Assembly: GCF_002797445.1 (NCBI RefSeq)
Contig: NZ_PGEP01000001.1
Span: forward strand, 4,902,380-4,966,379
DNA from: Acidovorax sp. 69
GTDB taxonomy: Bacteria > Pseudomonadota > Gammaproteobacteria > Burkholderiales > Burkholderiaceae_C
Direction of reading: 5' to 3'
DNA: 64,000 nucleotides
Below are positions 52,589 through 60,229 of this stretch, piece by piece (position 1 is the stretch's first letter; every line of letters begins with the position of its first letter). The position numbers were made by a program, and so were the translations under genes. Below the pieces are notes generated by a model. It saw only the letters and a program-made list of their open reading frames with translations. It was not told the origin of the DNA and ran no database searches.

Positions 52589-52981
52589 TCAGGCGGCGTC
52601 GTGGCAGCACACGCACAGCTTGTTGCCCTCAGGATCGCGAAAGTACGCACCGTAATAGTTCGCGTGGTACTCGGGCCGCAGGCCGGGCGGCCCCTCGCAC
52701 CGGCCTCCTTGGTGCAAAGCGAGGGCGTGGACCGCATCCACCGCCGCGCGATCCACCGCCAGCAGGGCATTCATGGGGCCATTGCCCGGATGGGCGGCGT
52801 GTTCGTCGAAGGGCTTGCCAATCAGAAACAGCGGGCGGGCGACACCGGGCGTCTGCCACCCCGCCCAAGGCCGGGAAGGATCCGTGAAACGCAGCACCAG
52901 GCCGAGGCGGGCCAGCACGGGGCCATAGAAGGCCATGGCATGGTCGAAATCGTTCACACCAACAAACACATGGGACAACAT
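52589..52981 (-). CDS. VOC (glyoxalase/bleomycin resistance) family protein
   Basis: 130 residues from the ATG at 52981 (MLSHVFVGVNDFDHAMAFYG). The two beta-alpha-beta units are visible, with metal-ligand positions in the His of SHVFVG, in the middle HALALHQGG, and the Glu of FRDPEGNKLCVC. VOC proteins isomerise, cleave or bind small molecules in a metal-dependent way. Function cannot be narrowed. Stands between the FUSC gene and minE. Confidence 0.88.
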   Translation of the reverse strand: MLSHVFVGVNDFDHAMAFYGPVLARLGLVLRFTDPSRPWAGWQTPGVARPLFLIGKPFDEHAAHPGNGPMNALLAVDRAAVDAVHALALHQGGRCEGPPGLRPEYHANYYGAYFRDPEGNKLCVCCHDAA

Positions 52982-53019
52982 CGCCAGACCTTTCGCGCGA
53001 TTCACGCCGTTCGCACCAC

Positions 53020-53046
53020 AAAAACAGCGGGGCGCCAAGGCGCCCC
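53020..53046 (-). terminator. Terminator after minE
   Basis: On the minus strand GGGGCGCC-TT-GGCGCCCC forms a perfect eight-base stem, followed by GCTG and T5. It is 46 bp after the minE stop and ends the minCDE operon. Confidence 0.7.
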
Positions 53047-53091
53047 AGTTGGAACCAGCACGCCGTCGCAGAACGGCGGGCGGGCAGCGCC

Positions 53092-53358
53092 TCAGCGCAC
53101 CGTGTCAGGCAGCTCGATCTTGACCTCGAGCACCTCCAGGTTGTCCTGGCGTTCCAGGTGCACCTTGAGGTCTTCGGGGTTGATCTTGACGTATTTGGAG
53201 ATCACTGCCACCAGCTCGCGCTGCAGCGCGGGCAGGTAGTCGGGCTCGGCGGCGTTGCGGCCGTTGCGCTCGTGCGCCAGGATGATCTGCAGGCGCTCTT
53301 TGGCCACGCTGGCGGTTTTTTTCTTTTCGCCCAGGAGGAAGGAGAGGAAAGAAGCCAT
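53092..53358 (-). CDS. minE: Cell-division topological specificity factor MinE
   Basis: 88 residues, normal length. The N-terminal amphipathic helix [20 protein letters not shown] binds membrane, and the stretch [12 protein letters not shown] contacts MinD. The C-terminal dimer domain follows ([20 protein letters not shown]). MinE stimulates the MinD ATPase and drives pole-to-pole oscillation of MinCD. The gene starts 3 bp after the minD stop. Confidence 0.97.
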   Translation of the reverse strand: MASFLSFLLGEKKKTASVAKERLQIILAHERNGRNAAEPDYLPALQRELVAVISKYVKINPEDLKVHLERQDNLEVLEVKIELPDTVR

Positions 53359-53361
53359 GGC

Positions 53362-54180
53362 TTATTTGCTCCCGAACAGGCGTTTGAAGAAACTGGGTTT
53401 TTCGGCCTCGATGAAGCGCATGGGCTTGTCGGTGGCGCCCAGGAAGCGGTCGATCACGTCCTTGTAGGCCTCGGACACATCGGTGTCCTTGGCGTGGATG
53501 GCGGGCGTGCCCTGGTTGGACGACTGCAGCACCACCTCCGACTCGGGGATCACGCCGATCAGCTTGATGCGCAGGATGTCCTGGATGTCTTCCAGGCTCA
53601 GCATCTGGCCGTCCTGCACGCGGCTGGGGTTGTAGCGCGTGATGAGCAGGTGCTCCTTGATCGGATCGCCGCCTTCAATCGCACGCTTGGTTTTGCTGCC
53701 CAGCATGCCCAGGATGCGGTCGGAGTCGCGCACGCTGGACACCTCGGGGTTGGTCACCAGCAGCGCCTCGTCGGCAAAGTGCATGGCCATGAGCGCACCG
53801 CTTTCGATGCCGGCGGGCGAATCACAGACGATGAACTCAAAGCCCATCTCGCCCAGGTCCTTCAGGATTTTTTCCACGCCATCCTGGGTCAGGGCGTCCT
53901 TGTCGCGCGTCTGGCTGGCGGCCAGCACGAACAGGTTGTCGCACTGCTTGTCCTTGATGAGGGCCTGGTTCAGGTTGGCCTCGCCCTGGATCACGTTGAT
54001 CAGGTCGTACACCACGCGGCGTTCGCAGCCCATGATGAGGTCCAGGTTGCGCAGGCCGACATCAAAGTCGATCACAGCAGTCTTGTGGCCGCGCAGGGCG
54101 AGGCCGGTGGCAAAGCTGGCGCTGGTGGTGGTCTTGCCCACGCCACCCTTGCCGGAGGTCACGACGACGATTTTGGCCAT
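53362..54180 (-). CDS. minD: Septum site-determining ATPase MinD
   Basis: 272 residues. The deviant Walker A motif SGKGGVGKTT spans residues 9-18, VIDFDVGLRNLDLIMG is switch I, and SPAGIESGA is switch II. The C-terminal amphipathic membrane-targeting helix FFKRLFG ends the protein. MinD-ATP binds the membrane, recruits MinC and MinE. Second gene of minCDE, 43 bp after minC. Confidence 0.98.
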   Translation of the reverse strand: MAKIVVVTSGKGGVGKTTTSASFATGLALRGHKTAVIDFDVGLRNLDLIMGCERRVVYDLINVIQGEANLNQALIKDKQCDNLFVLAASQTRDKDALTQDGVEKILKDLGEMGFEFIVCDSPAGIESGALMAMHFADEALLVTNPEVSSVRDSDRILGMLGSKTKRAIEGGDPIKEHLLITRYNPSRVQDGQMLSLEDIQDILRIKLIGVIPESEVVLQSSNQGTPAIHAKDTDVSEAYKDVIDRFLGATDKPMRFIEAEKPSFFKRLFGSK

Positions 54181-54223
54181 GTGTTGCTGATTCTCTGTGG
54201 GTTGATATGAATGAAAAACGCTC

Positions 54224-55003
54224 TCAGGCCAGCGGCTCGATGATGAGCTTCTCGCCGTCCAGTCGCACCTGCGCCGGCTTGCCGCGCACTTCGGCGGGCA
54301 GCTCGGTCTCGGTGGTGCGGTAGATGCCTGCGATGGAGACCAGCTGGGGCTCCAGGCAGGTCGAAAAAATACGGGCTTCGGTGTTGCCGCGCGCACCGGC
54401 AATGGCTCGGCCGCGCAGCGGGGCATAGACGTGGATGTTGCCGTCGGCAATCACCTCGGCGCCAAAGCTCACCACCGCCATCACCACCAGGTCAGCGCCG
54501 CGCGCGTACACCTGCTGTCCCGAGCGCAGCGGTTTGTCGACCACCACCGTGCCGGGGCCGGGCATGGGCACCTGCACCGGGACTTCACGCACCACTTCCA
54601 CCTCGACCTCGCGGATCACTTCGCGCACCACTTCCTGCGCCAATGCGGCAGGGGCCTCAGCGCGGGCGGGCGGTGCGTCGGGCGCTGCAGCCAGCCCGGC
54701 GGCGCGCGCAGCATCCATCTGGGCGGGACTGCCTCCCCGCACCGCCACAGGCAAGGTACTGCGGCTGCGCAGCTCGGCCACGATGGCCACAAAGTCGATG
54801 GGCGCCTCTGCCTCGCGCACGGCGGCCAGGTCGATCAGCACGGGATCGTTGTCGAAAAAACCCGGGGCGTCGGCCACCCGTTCTGCCAGGTCGGCAGCAA
54901 ACCGCGCGGCGTCGGTGGTCTTGAGCATCACGGCCACCACGGGCAGCGATGCGCTTTTGAGGTCAAAGCTGGTGCGGGACTGCGCCGCCGTCGTAAGGGC
55001 CAT
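54224..55003 (-). CDS. minC: Septum site-determining protein MinC
   Basis: 259 residues. MinC-N (FtsZ-binding) runs to about 105 and MinC-C (beta-helix dimer and MinD-binding) from about 155, with LRSGQQVYARGADLVVMAVV and ALRGRAIAGARGN-type PLRGRAIAGARGN. The linker is unusual: an Ala/Pro stretch then VVREVIREVEVEVVREVPVQ, a charged repeat longer than in E. coli MinC. It inhibits FtsZ polymerisation near poles. First gene of minCDE on this strand. Confidence 0.95.
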   Translation of the reverse strand: MALTTAAQSRTSFDLKSASLPVVAVMLKTTDAARFAADLAERVADAPGFFDNDPVLIDLAAVREAEAPIDFVAIVAELRSRSTLPVAVRGGSPAQMDAARAAGLAAAPDAPPARAEAPAALAQEVVREVIREVEVEVVREVPVQVPMPGPGTVVVDKPLRSGQQVYARGADLVVMAVVSFGAEVIADGNIHVYAPLRGRAIAGARGNTEARIFSTCLEPQLVSIAGIYRTTETELPAEVRGKPAQVRLDGEKLIIEPLA

Positions 55004-55180
55004 GAAGAGGGTTTGGAAAGGAGCGGAAGAACCGTTTCAGAAGGCGCAAAGTGTACCGTGGGCCTGTGTAAGCGCCTGTGCACGCACGATTGGCGCGATC
55101 CATGGGCGGCGCGCGACAGTGGTGACAGCGACAGCGCACAGGCGACCGCCCGTTGCGACAAGCCCTTTGATAATCCCCCG

Positions 55181-56104
55181 ATGCCTTCCAACCGCAAAAC
55201 ACACATCGACGCCCTCGCCATCGCCCTGCTGCTCGCCTGCTGCATGTTCTGGGGCTTTCAGCAAGTGCTGGTCAAGGCCACGGTGGCAGAGGTGGCCCCC
55301 GTGTTCCAGGCCTTTGTGCGCTTTGCGCTGGCCACGGTGGCGGTGGCGGCCTGGTGCCTGTGGCGCGGCGTAGGTCTTTCCAGCGCGGGGGAACCCGCCG
55401 GGGCCAAGCGCGCCGGGCTGTTGGCGGGGGCGCTGTTTGCGGGCGAGTTTGCGTGCATCTACCTGGGTCTGCAGTACACCACTGCGTCGCGGCTCACGGT
55501 GTTTTTGTACGCCTCGCCGTTCTGGGTGGCCCTGCTGCTGCCGCGCTTCATCCCCGGTGAGCGCCTGCAGGGCTGGCAGTGGCTGGGCCTGGCCGCTGCG
55601 TTTGTGGGCGTGGGGCTGGCGCTGGGCGACGGGCTGCTGGGCCATGCCAGTACAGCATTGCCACAAGGCTGGCTGGGGGACCTGCTGGGGCTGGCCGCAG
55701 GCCTGATGTGGGCCCTGACCACGGTGGTCATCCGCACCACGCCGCTGGCGCGTGTGGCCCCTGCCAAGCAGCTGCTCTACCAGGTGGGCGTGAGCACGGC
55801 GGTGCTGCCGGTGCTGTCGCTGGGCCTGGGGGAGGCCTGGGTCTGGCAATTCAGCGCATTTGCCTGGGGCTCGCTGCTGGTACAGGCGCTGGTGGGAGCC
55901 TTTGTGAGCTACCTGGCCTGGATGTGGATGCTCGCGCACTACCCGGCCACCAAGATCTCGGTGTTTGTGTTTCTCACGCCCGTGTTTGCACTGCTGTTTG
56001 GCGCATTCTGGCTGGGGGAGCCCGTGACGCCCGGACTGGTGGTGGCACTGGTGCTGGTGGCGGCGGGCATTGTGCTGGTGAACCGGCGGCCTGCTGCGGC
56101 GTGA
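55181..56104 (+). CDS. EamA/DMT family transporter
   Basis: 307 residues from the ATG at 55181. Ten hydrophobic spans and two EamA repeats (CCMFWGFQQVLVKATVAEVA; LLGLAAGLMWALTTVVIRTT), the layout of RhaT/RarD-type drug-metabolite exporters. It would export amino acids or other metabolites. Divergent from minC. A dispersed repeat follows the stop, before pssA on the other strand. Confidence 0.92.
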   Translation: MPSNRKTHIDALAIALLLACCMFWGFQQVLVKATVAEVAPVFQAFVRFALATVAVAAWCLWRGVGLSSAGEPAGAKRAGLLAGALFAGEFACIYLGLQYTTASRLTVFLYASPFWVALLLPRFIPGERLQGWQWLGLAAAFVGVGLALGDGLLGHASTALPQGWLGDLLGLAAGLMWALTTVVIRTTPLARVAPAKQLLYQVGVSTAVLPVLSLGLGEAWVWQFSAFAWGSLLVQALVGAFVSYLAWMWMLAHYPATKISVFVFLTPVFALLFGAFWLGEPVTPGLVVALVLVAAGIVLVNRRPAAA

Positions 56105-56106
56105 TT

Positions 56107-56170
56107 CTTGAATGAAATTGGCCTCTAGCGCTTATCCACAAAGCGCTAAAAGCTATATTTTTAGTAGCAA
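56107..56170 (+). repeat. Dispersed palindromic repeat, copy 10
   Basis: TTGAATGAAATTGGCCTCTA, GCGCTTATCCACAAAGCGCT, AAAAGCTATATTTTTAGTAG is close to a full consensus. It lies between the convergent DMT and pssA genes and runs up to the pssA stop codon. Confidence 0.9.
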
Positions 56171-56797
56171 TCAGAACTTCGGGATTTTGATCCGGCTGAT
56201 CATCAGCGACCCCGACAGCGCAAACACCAGCACCAGCGGATGCAGCGTGAAGCCGCCGATCAGCAGCTTGCCAAACCACAGGTTCTCGCGCACCGCGCCC
56301 ACGTACGCGGCCAGGGCGAGCAGGCCCACCAGAACGATCGAGGTCGGGATGGGTGTGCCCTCGAAGTATTTGACCTTGCCATCATCGCCCGACAGCGTTT
56401 CGGCCGTGACGTTGTAGCGCGCCAGGCGCGACACGCCGCACGCCACAAAGTAGGCCAGCACGATGCGGTCGTACAGGCCCTGCATGCCGCAGCCGTAGGC
56501 GATGATGGCCGGGGCTACGCCAAACGAGATCACGTCGGCCAGTGAATCGAGCTCGCGGCCCATGGCCGAGCTTTTCTGGCGCCAGCGGGCGATGCGGCCG
56601 TCCAGCACATCAAAGATCAGCGCGGCCAGCACCAGGGCGCAGGCAAAGTACACATGCACCACGTCGCTCGTCTCCAGGTACGACATGGCCGAGAACAGGG
56701 CCCCCACGCCGCAAACCGCATTGCCCAGCGTGAACCAGTCGGCGAGGTGGAACTCGCGGATCATCGAGAAACGCTTGGGGTGGGAAGGGGTGGTCAT
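56171..56797 (-). CDS. pssA: CDP-diacylglycerol-serine O-phosphatidyltransferase
   Basis: 208 residues from the ATG at 56797, with AGGAG eight bases upstream. The CDP-alcohol phosphotransferase motif D66-G67-x2-A70-R71-x8-G80-x3-D84-x3-D88 is complete in VLDGRIARWRQKSSAMGREL plus DSLAD. About seven spans follow the HLADWFTLGNAVCGVGALFS start. It transfers phosphatidyl from CDP-DAG to serine for phosphatidylethanolamine synthesis. The family also includes phosphatidylcholine synthases, but the fit to PssA is better. Confidence 0.9.
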   Translation of the reverse strand: MTTPSHPKRFSMIREFHLADWFTLGNAVCGVGALFSAMSYLETSDVVHVYFACALVLAALIFDVLDGRIARWRQKSSAMGRELDSLADVISFGVAPAIIAYGCGMQGLYDRIVLAYFVACGVSRLARYNVTAETLSGDDGKVKYFEGTPIPTSIVLVGLLALAAYVGAVRENLWFGKLLIGGFTLHPLVLVFALSGSLMISRIKIPKF

Positions 56798-56910
56798 GGG
56801 CGGGGCTCCTGGTTGGTCGCGCAATGGCGCGCTGTGCCACCCATTATGAAGAGCGCTTGGTCCGCCCGATGTCAGCCTGGGCCGCACACTGGCAGTGCGG
56901 CACCGATGGC

Positions 56911-56973
56911 ATTAAAAAGAGCCTCCAGCGCTTATAAATATTGCGCTGGAGGCTCCTATTTTAATAGCAATCA
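56911..56973. repeat. Dispersed palindromic repeat, copy 11, acting as a terminator
   Basis: GAGCCTCCAGCGC-TTATAAATATT-GCGCTGGAGGCTC is a perfect 13-bp stem flanked by TTTAATAGCAATCA. On the minus strand it is followed by TTTTT, so it can end the hydroxyisourate hydrolase transcript. Confidence 0.9.
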
Positions 56974-57010
56974 ACCGGCCAGCGTTGAGGCTGGCCCGGG
57001 GATGCGGGGC

Positions 57011-57421
57011 TTAGTTGCCGCGGTAGGTCGAGAAGCCGTAGGGGCTCACCAGCAATGGGATGTGGTAATGCGGCACGGTGCCATCCACCGCAAAGATCAC
57101 CGGCACTTCAGGGAAGAACGTGGTCTGCTTGTGCTCGGCAAACCAGTCACCGGTCTTGAAAGTAACGCGGTAGTTGCCCTTTTCCAGCGCCTTGCCTTCC
57201 GGGAACAGTGCCGGGATGCGGCCCTGCTCATTGGTGGTGCCGCTGTTCAGCTGCGTCCAGGCCTTGCCGTCCTGCTTTTCCAGCAGCACCTTCACGCCAG
57301 GCGATGGCAGGCCGTCCTGCAGGTTGAGCACGTGCACGCTCAGCGGGTTGCTGGCGGCAAAGGCAATGGCAGAAGCGCCGCAAAGAGCGATGCCGGCGCA
57401 CAGGGATTTGAAAGTCATCAT
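57011..57421 (-). CDS. hiuH: 5-Hydroxyisourate hydrolase with signal peptide
   Basis: 136 residues from the ATG at 57421, with AAGGAA upstream. A signal peptide (SLCAGIALCGASAIAFAAS) sends it to the periplasm. The mature part is transthyretin-like: LSVHVLNLQDGLPSPGV with the first His, TNEQGRIPAL with Arg, and HYHIPLLVSPYGFSTYRG with the second His. The C-terminal tetrapeptide is YRGN, where the family has YRGS. It hydrolyses 5-hydroxyisourate from urate oxidation. The gene is downstream of the HbpS-like gene (50 bp) and controlled, by analogy with E. coli, by the adjacent two-component system. Confidence 0.9.
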   Translation of the reverse strand: MMTFKSLCAGIALCGASAIAFAASNPLSVHVLNLQDGLPSPGVKVLLEKQDGKAWTQLNSGTTNEQGRIPALFPEGKALEKGNYRVTFKTGDWFAEHKQTTFFPEVPVIFAVDGTVPHYHIPLLVSPYGFSTYRGN

Positions 57422-57471
57422 GGTCAAGTTTCCTTTTTCGGGGTCAAGTTGAAGGGGTCTGTCGTCAAAAT

Positions 57472-58002
57472 TCAGGGGGCCGTCGCGGGCAGCACCTGAG
57501 CGATGGCCTTGAGCGCGCAGCCTTCGTCCTGGGCCGCACCGCCCGCGCCGCCGACGCCGATGGCGCCAATCACGTCCTTGCCCACGGTCAGCGGCACGCC
57601 GCCACCGATCAGCAGCAGGGCGTCGACGGTGTTGAGGTTCTGCGAATCAGGGTTGGCACGGGCGTTGGTCGCCAGCAGGCGCGTCGGCGTCTTGGTCGAC
57701 AACGCAGTGAAGGCCTTGCGCTGCGCGGCCTCGGTGTTGTGCGGGCCGACGCTGTCATCGCGCTGCACGGCAATCAGGTTGCCGCCCCGGTCCACCACCA
57801 CGGCAACGGCCGAGCGACCATCGGCATGGCAAGCGGCCAGCGTGGCGTTGATGAGTTCGTTGGCCAGTGCCAGCGACACATTGGGTTGCTGCAGCACTTG
57901 GGGTGCGGGTGCAGCGGCCAGGGCGCTGGTGGCGGCAGAGGCGCACAAAGCGAGTGCAGCCACGGTGGTCAGGGCTTGGCGGGCAGAGCGGCGAAATGTC
58001 AT
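57472..58002 (-). CDS. GlcG/HbpS-like protein, exported
   Basis: 176 residues from the ATG at 58002, with AAGGA upstream. The signal peptide (QALTTVAALALCASAATSAL) is followed by the GlcG/HbpS domain: NELINATLAACHADGRSAVA, VVVDRGGNLIAVQRDD and the C-terminal GAIGVGGAGGAAQDEGCAL. HbpS of Streptomyces binds haem and iron and acts extracellularly with a sensor kinase in redox sensing. Here it lies upstream of hiuH and divergent from a sensor kinase pair, which suits a redox role. Confidence 0.87.
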   Translation of the reverse strand: MTFRRSARQALTTVAALALCASAATSALAAAPAPQVLQQPNVSLALANELINATLAACHADGRSAVAVVVDRGGNLIAVQRDDSVGPHNTEAAQRKAFTALSTKTPTRLLATNARANPDSQNLNTVDALLLIGGGVPLTVGKDVIGAIGVGGAGGAAQDEGCALKAIAQVLPATAP

Positions 58003-58098
58003 GTGCGGGTTCCTTGGGTTGGTGAGGAGGAGAACTGAGCAAATCAGTTGCATGGCCGCTATTGTTTTGCTTAGCCCCCGTCAAACCGATGGCGTGCG

Positions 58099-58117
58099 CA
58101 TGACAAAGTTGTAATGC
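58099..58117. promoter_or_regulatory. HprR/CusR-type operator
   Basis: CATGACAA-AG-TTGTAATG is an inverted repeat with one mismatch, and matches the HprR/CusR box (CATTACAA-N2-TTGTAATG) of E. coli at nearly all positions. It lies between the divergent hbpS-hiuH and response-regulator genes, so it could control both. Confidence 0.8.
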
Positions 58118-58166
58118 ACTCACGGGCCGTTTGCGCCTAACCTTGGGCCCCTGGAGGCACACGCAC

Positions 58167-58838
58167 ATGCGCATATTGGTGGTGGAAGACGAGGTCAAGG
58201 CAGCGGACTACCTGCGCAAGGGCCTGGGCGAATCGGGCTACATGGTCGAGGTGGCGCACAACGGCATCGACGGCCAGTTCCTGGCGCAAGAGAGCGAGTT
58301 CGACCTGGTCATCCTGGACGTCATGCTGCCCGGCATCGACGGCTGGCAGCTGCTGCAAATCATCCGGCGCAAGAGCCAGGTGCCGGTGCTGTTTCTGACG
58401 GCGCGTGACGCCGTGGAAGACCGCGTCAAGGGCCTGGAGCTGGGCGCCGACGACTACCTGGTCAAGCCGTTCTCGTACGCCGAGCTGCTGGCGCGCGTGC
58501 GCACGCTGCTGCGCCGGGGCCCGCCGCGCGAGGTCGAGCAGTTCCAAGTGGCCGACCTGCAGCTCGATGTGCTGCGCCGCCGCGTCACGCGTGGCGCCGA
58601 GCGCATCGTGTTGACGAACAAGGAATTTGCCCTGCTGCAGCTGCTGATCAGCCGCAGCGGCGAGGTGCTGTCGCGCGCGCAGATTGCCTCGCAGGTCTGG
58701 CAGATGAACTTTGACAGCGACACCAACGTGGTCGACGTGGCCATCCGGCGCCTGCGTGCCAAGGTGGACGACCCGTTCAGCCCCAAGCTGATCCACACCG
58801 TGCGCGGCATGGGTTACACGCTGGAGGTGCCCGAATGA
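58167..58838 (+). CDS. hprR: OmpR-type response regulator, HprR/CusR-like
   Basis: 223 residues from the ATG at 58167. The receiver has Asp51 in [11 protein letters not shown] as phosphorylation site and Lys in YLVKPFS; a winged-helix DNA-binding domain ([15 protein letters not shown]) follows. It is most like the heavy-metal/oxidative HprR-CusR-CopR group. Location next to hiuH, as in E. coli yedX-yedWV, and the HprR-type operator make HprR more likely than CusR. The symbol is by synteny; metal genes are absent. The sensor kinase gene overlaps by 4 bp. Confidence 0.8.
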   Translation: MRILVVEDEVKAADYLRKGLGESGYMVEVAHNGIDGQFLAQESEFDLVILDVMLPGIDGWQLLQIIRRKSQVPVLFLTARDAVEDRVKGLELGADDYLVKPFSYAELLARVRTLLRRGPPREVEQFQVADLQLDVLRRRVTRGAERIVLTNKEFALLQLLISRSGEVLSRAQIASQVWQMNFDSDTNVVDVAIRRLRAKVDDPFSPKLIHTVRGMGYTLEVPE

Positions 58839-60205
58839 AGAGGCTGTGGCCGCGCGCGCTCAGCCTGCGCCTGGCGCTGATGTTTGCGCTGGCAAGCGTG
58901 CTGCTGCTGGGCGCGCTGGGCCTGTACCTGTACCAGTCCCTTGAGCGCGAGATCGCCTGGCGGGACGACAAGGCGCTGGTGGGCCGGGTCGAGCGCATGC
59001 GCGCGCTGATCGGCGACAGCGACAGCATCGAGGCGCTGCGCCTGCGTCCGCAGCTCTACGCCAACATGTTGAGCAACCGCGAGAGCCTGCTGTGGGTGCT
59101 CGACGGCACGGGCCAGCCGCTGATCGAAGTCAACCCGGTGCACCTGCCGGTGCCGGCGCTGGCGCCGGGTGCGGGCGTGCAGCTGCGCAGCAGCGGGGGC
59201 GACGACCCGGCGCGCCTGGCCTGGCAGCATGTCACGCACGAGGGGCAGTCGCTCACGCTGGTGGCCGGCAAGCTGCTGGCCGAGCGCGCGCAGATGCTGG
59301 CGGCCTACCGGCTCAGGCTGTGGCTGGCGCTGGGTATGGGCGCGCTGCTGGCCTTCGGCTTGGGCTGGGCCGTGAGTCAGCGCGGCCTGCGGCCGGTGCG
59401 TACGCTGGCGGCACGCGCGGCCGCCATCGACGTGCAGCACCTGCACCTGCGGCTGCAGGGCGTGGAGCAGGTGCACGAACTGCAGCAGCTGGGCCAGGCG
59501 CTCAACGAGATGCTGGCGCGCCTGGAGGACGGCTTTGGCCGCCTGTCGCGGTTTTCCGAAGACCTGGCGCACGAGATGCGCACGCCCTTGAACAACCTGA
59601 TGGGCCAGACCCAGCTGGCGCTGCAACGCAACCGCTCCACCGAGGACTACGAGGCGCTGCTGGCGTCCAGCCAGGAGGAGTACGAGCGCCTGGCGCGCAT
59701 GATCGACAACATGCTGTTTCTGGCACGCGCCGAGCGGCCCGACGCGGTGTTGCAGCGCGAGGCCATCGACCTGCACGCATTGGTGGCCCAGCTGTGCGAC
59801 TACTTCGAGGGCATGGCCGAGGAGCGCGGCATCACGCTCGTCAACGCCGCGCACGGCACACTGCACGCCGATCCGCAGTTGCTGCGCCGGGCCCTGGCCA
59901 ACCTCATCGCCAATGCACTGCGCTATGGCGCTGCCGACAGCCCGGTGCACATTGCCTGCACGCCATCGGCGCATCACGCCGAAATAACCGTGGCCAACCA
60001 GGGCGCGCCGATTGCGGCCGAACACCTGCCGCGCCTGTTTGACCGCTTCCACCGCTGCGACCCGGCGCGCGCGCAGCCGGGCGACTCGGGCGGGCTGGGC
60101 CTGGCCATCGTGCGATCCATCATGCAGATGCACGGCGGCAGCGTGCGCGTCGAGAGCGACGCCAGCGGCACGCGCTTTGTGCTCGTATTTCCGCGGCGCG
60201 CCTGA
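58835..60205 (+). CDS. hprS: Membrane sensor histidine kinase, HprS/CusS-like
   Basis: 456 residues. Two spans ([20 protein letters not shown] near 10-30 and [20 protein letters not shown] near 160-180) flank a periplasmic sensor of about 130 residues. HAMP, the His-box [17 protein letters not shown] near 245 and N/G boxes ([24 protein letters not shown]) follow. It matches the heavy-metal sensor kinase family. ATGA overlap with the regulator indicates a pair. Length is normal; the sensor domain does not show obvious metal-binding clusters, which fits a redox (HprS) sensor. Confidence 0.82.
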   Translation: MKRLWPRALSLRLALMFALASVLLLGALGLYLYQSLEREIAWRDDKALVGRVERMRALIGDSDSIEALRLRPQLYANMLSNRESLLWVLDGTGQPLIEVNPVHLPVPALAPGAGVQLRSSGGDDPARLAWQHVTHEGQSLTLVAGKLLAERAQMLAAYRLRLWLALGMGALLAFGLGWAVSQRGLRPVRTLAARAAAIDVQHLHLRLQGVEQVHELQQLGQALNEMLARLEDGFGRLSRFSEDLAHEMRTPLNNLMGQTQLALQRNRSTEDYEALLASSQEEYERLARMIDNMLFLARAERPDAVLQREAIDLHALVAQLCDYFEGMAEERGITLVNAAHGTLHADPQLLRRALANLIANALRYGAADSPVHIACTPSAHHAEITVANQGAPIAAEHLPRLFDRFHRCDPARAQPGDSGGLGLAIVRSIMQMHGGSVRVESDASGTRFVLVFPRRA

Positions 60206-60229
60206 CGACCGCAGAGCCTGCGTCGTCCC

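Noticed and set aside
58099..58117. Reading the operator as evidence for copper resistance
   Set aside because: No copper efflux or oxidase gene is nearby, whereas hiuH is, which favours an HprR-type system.
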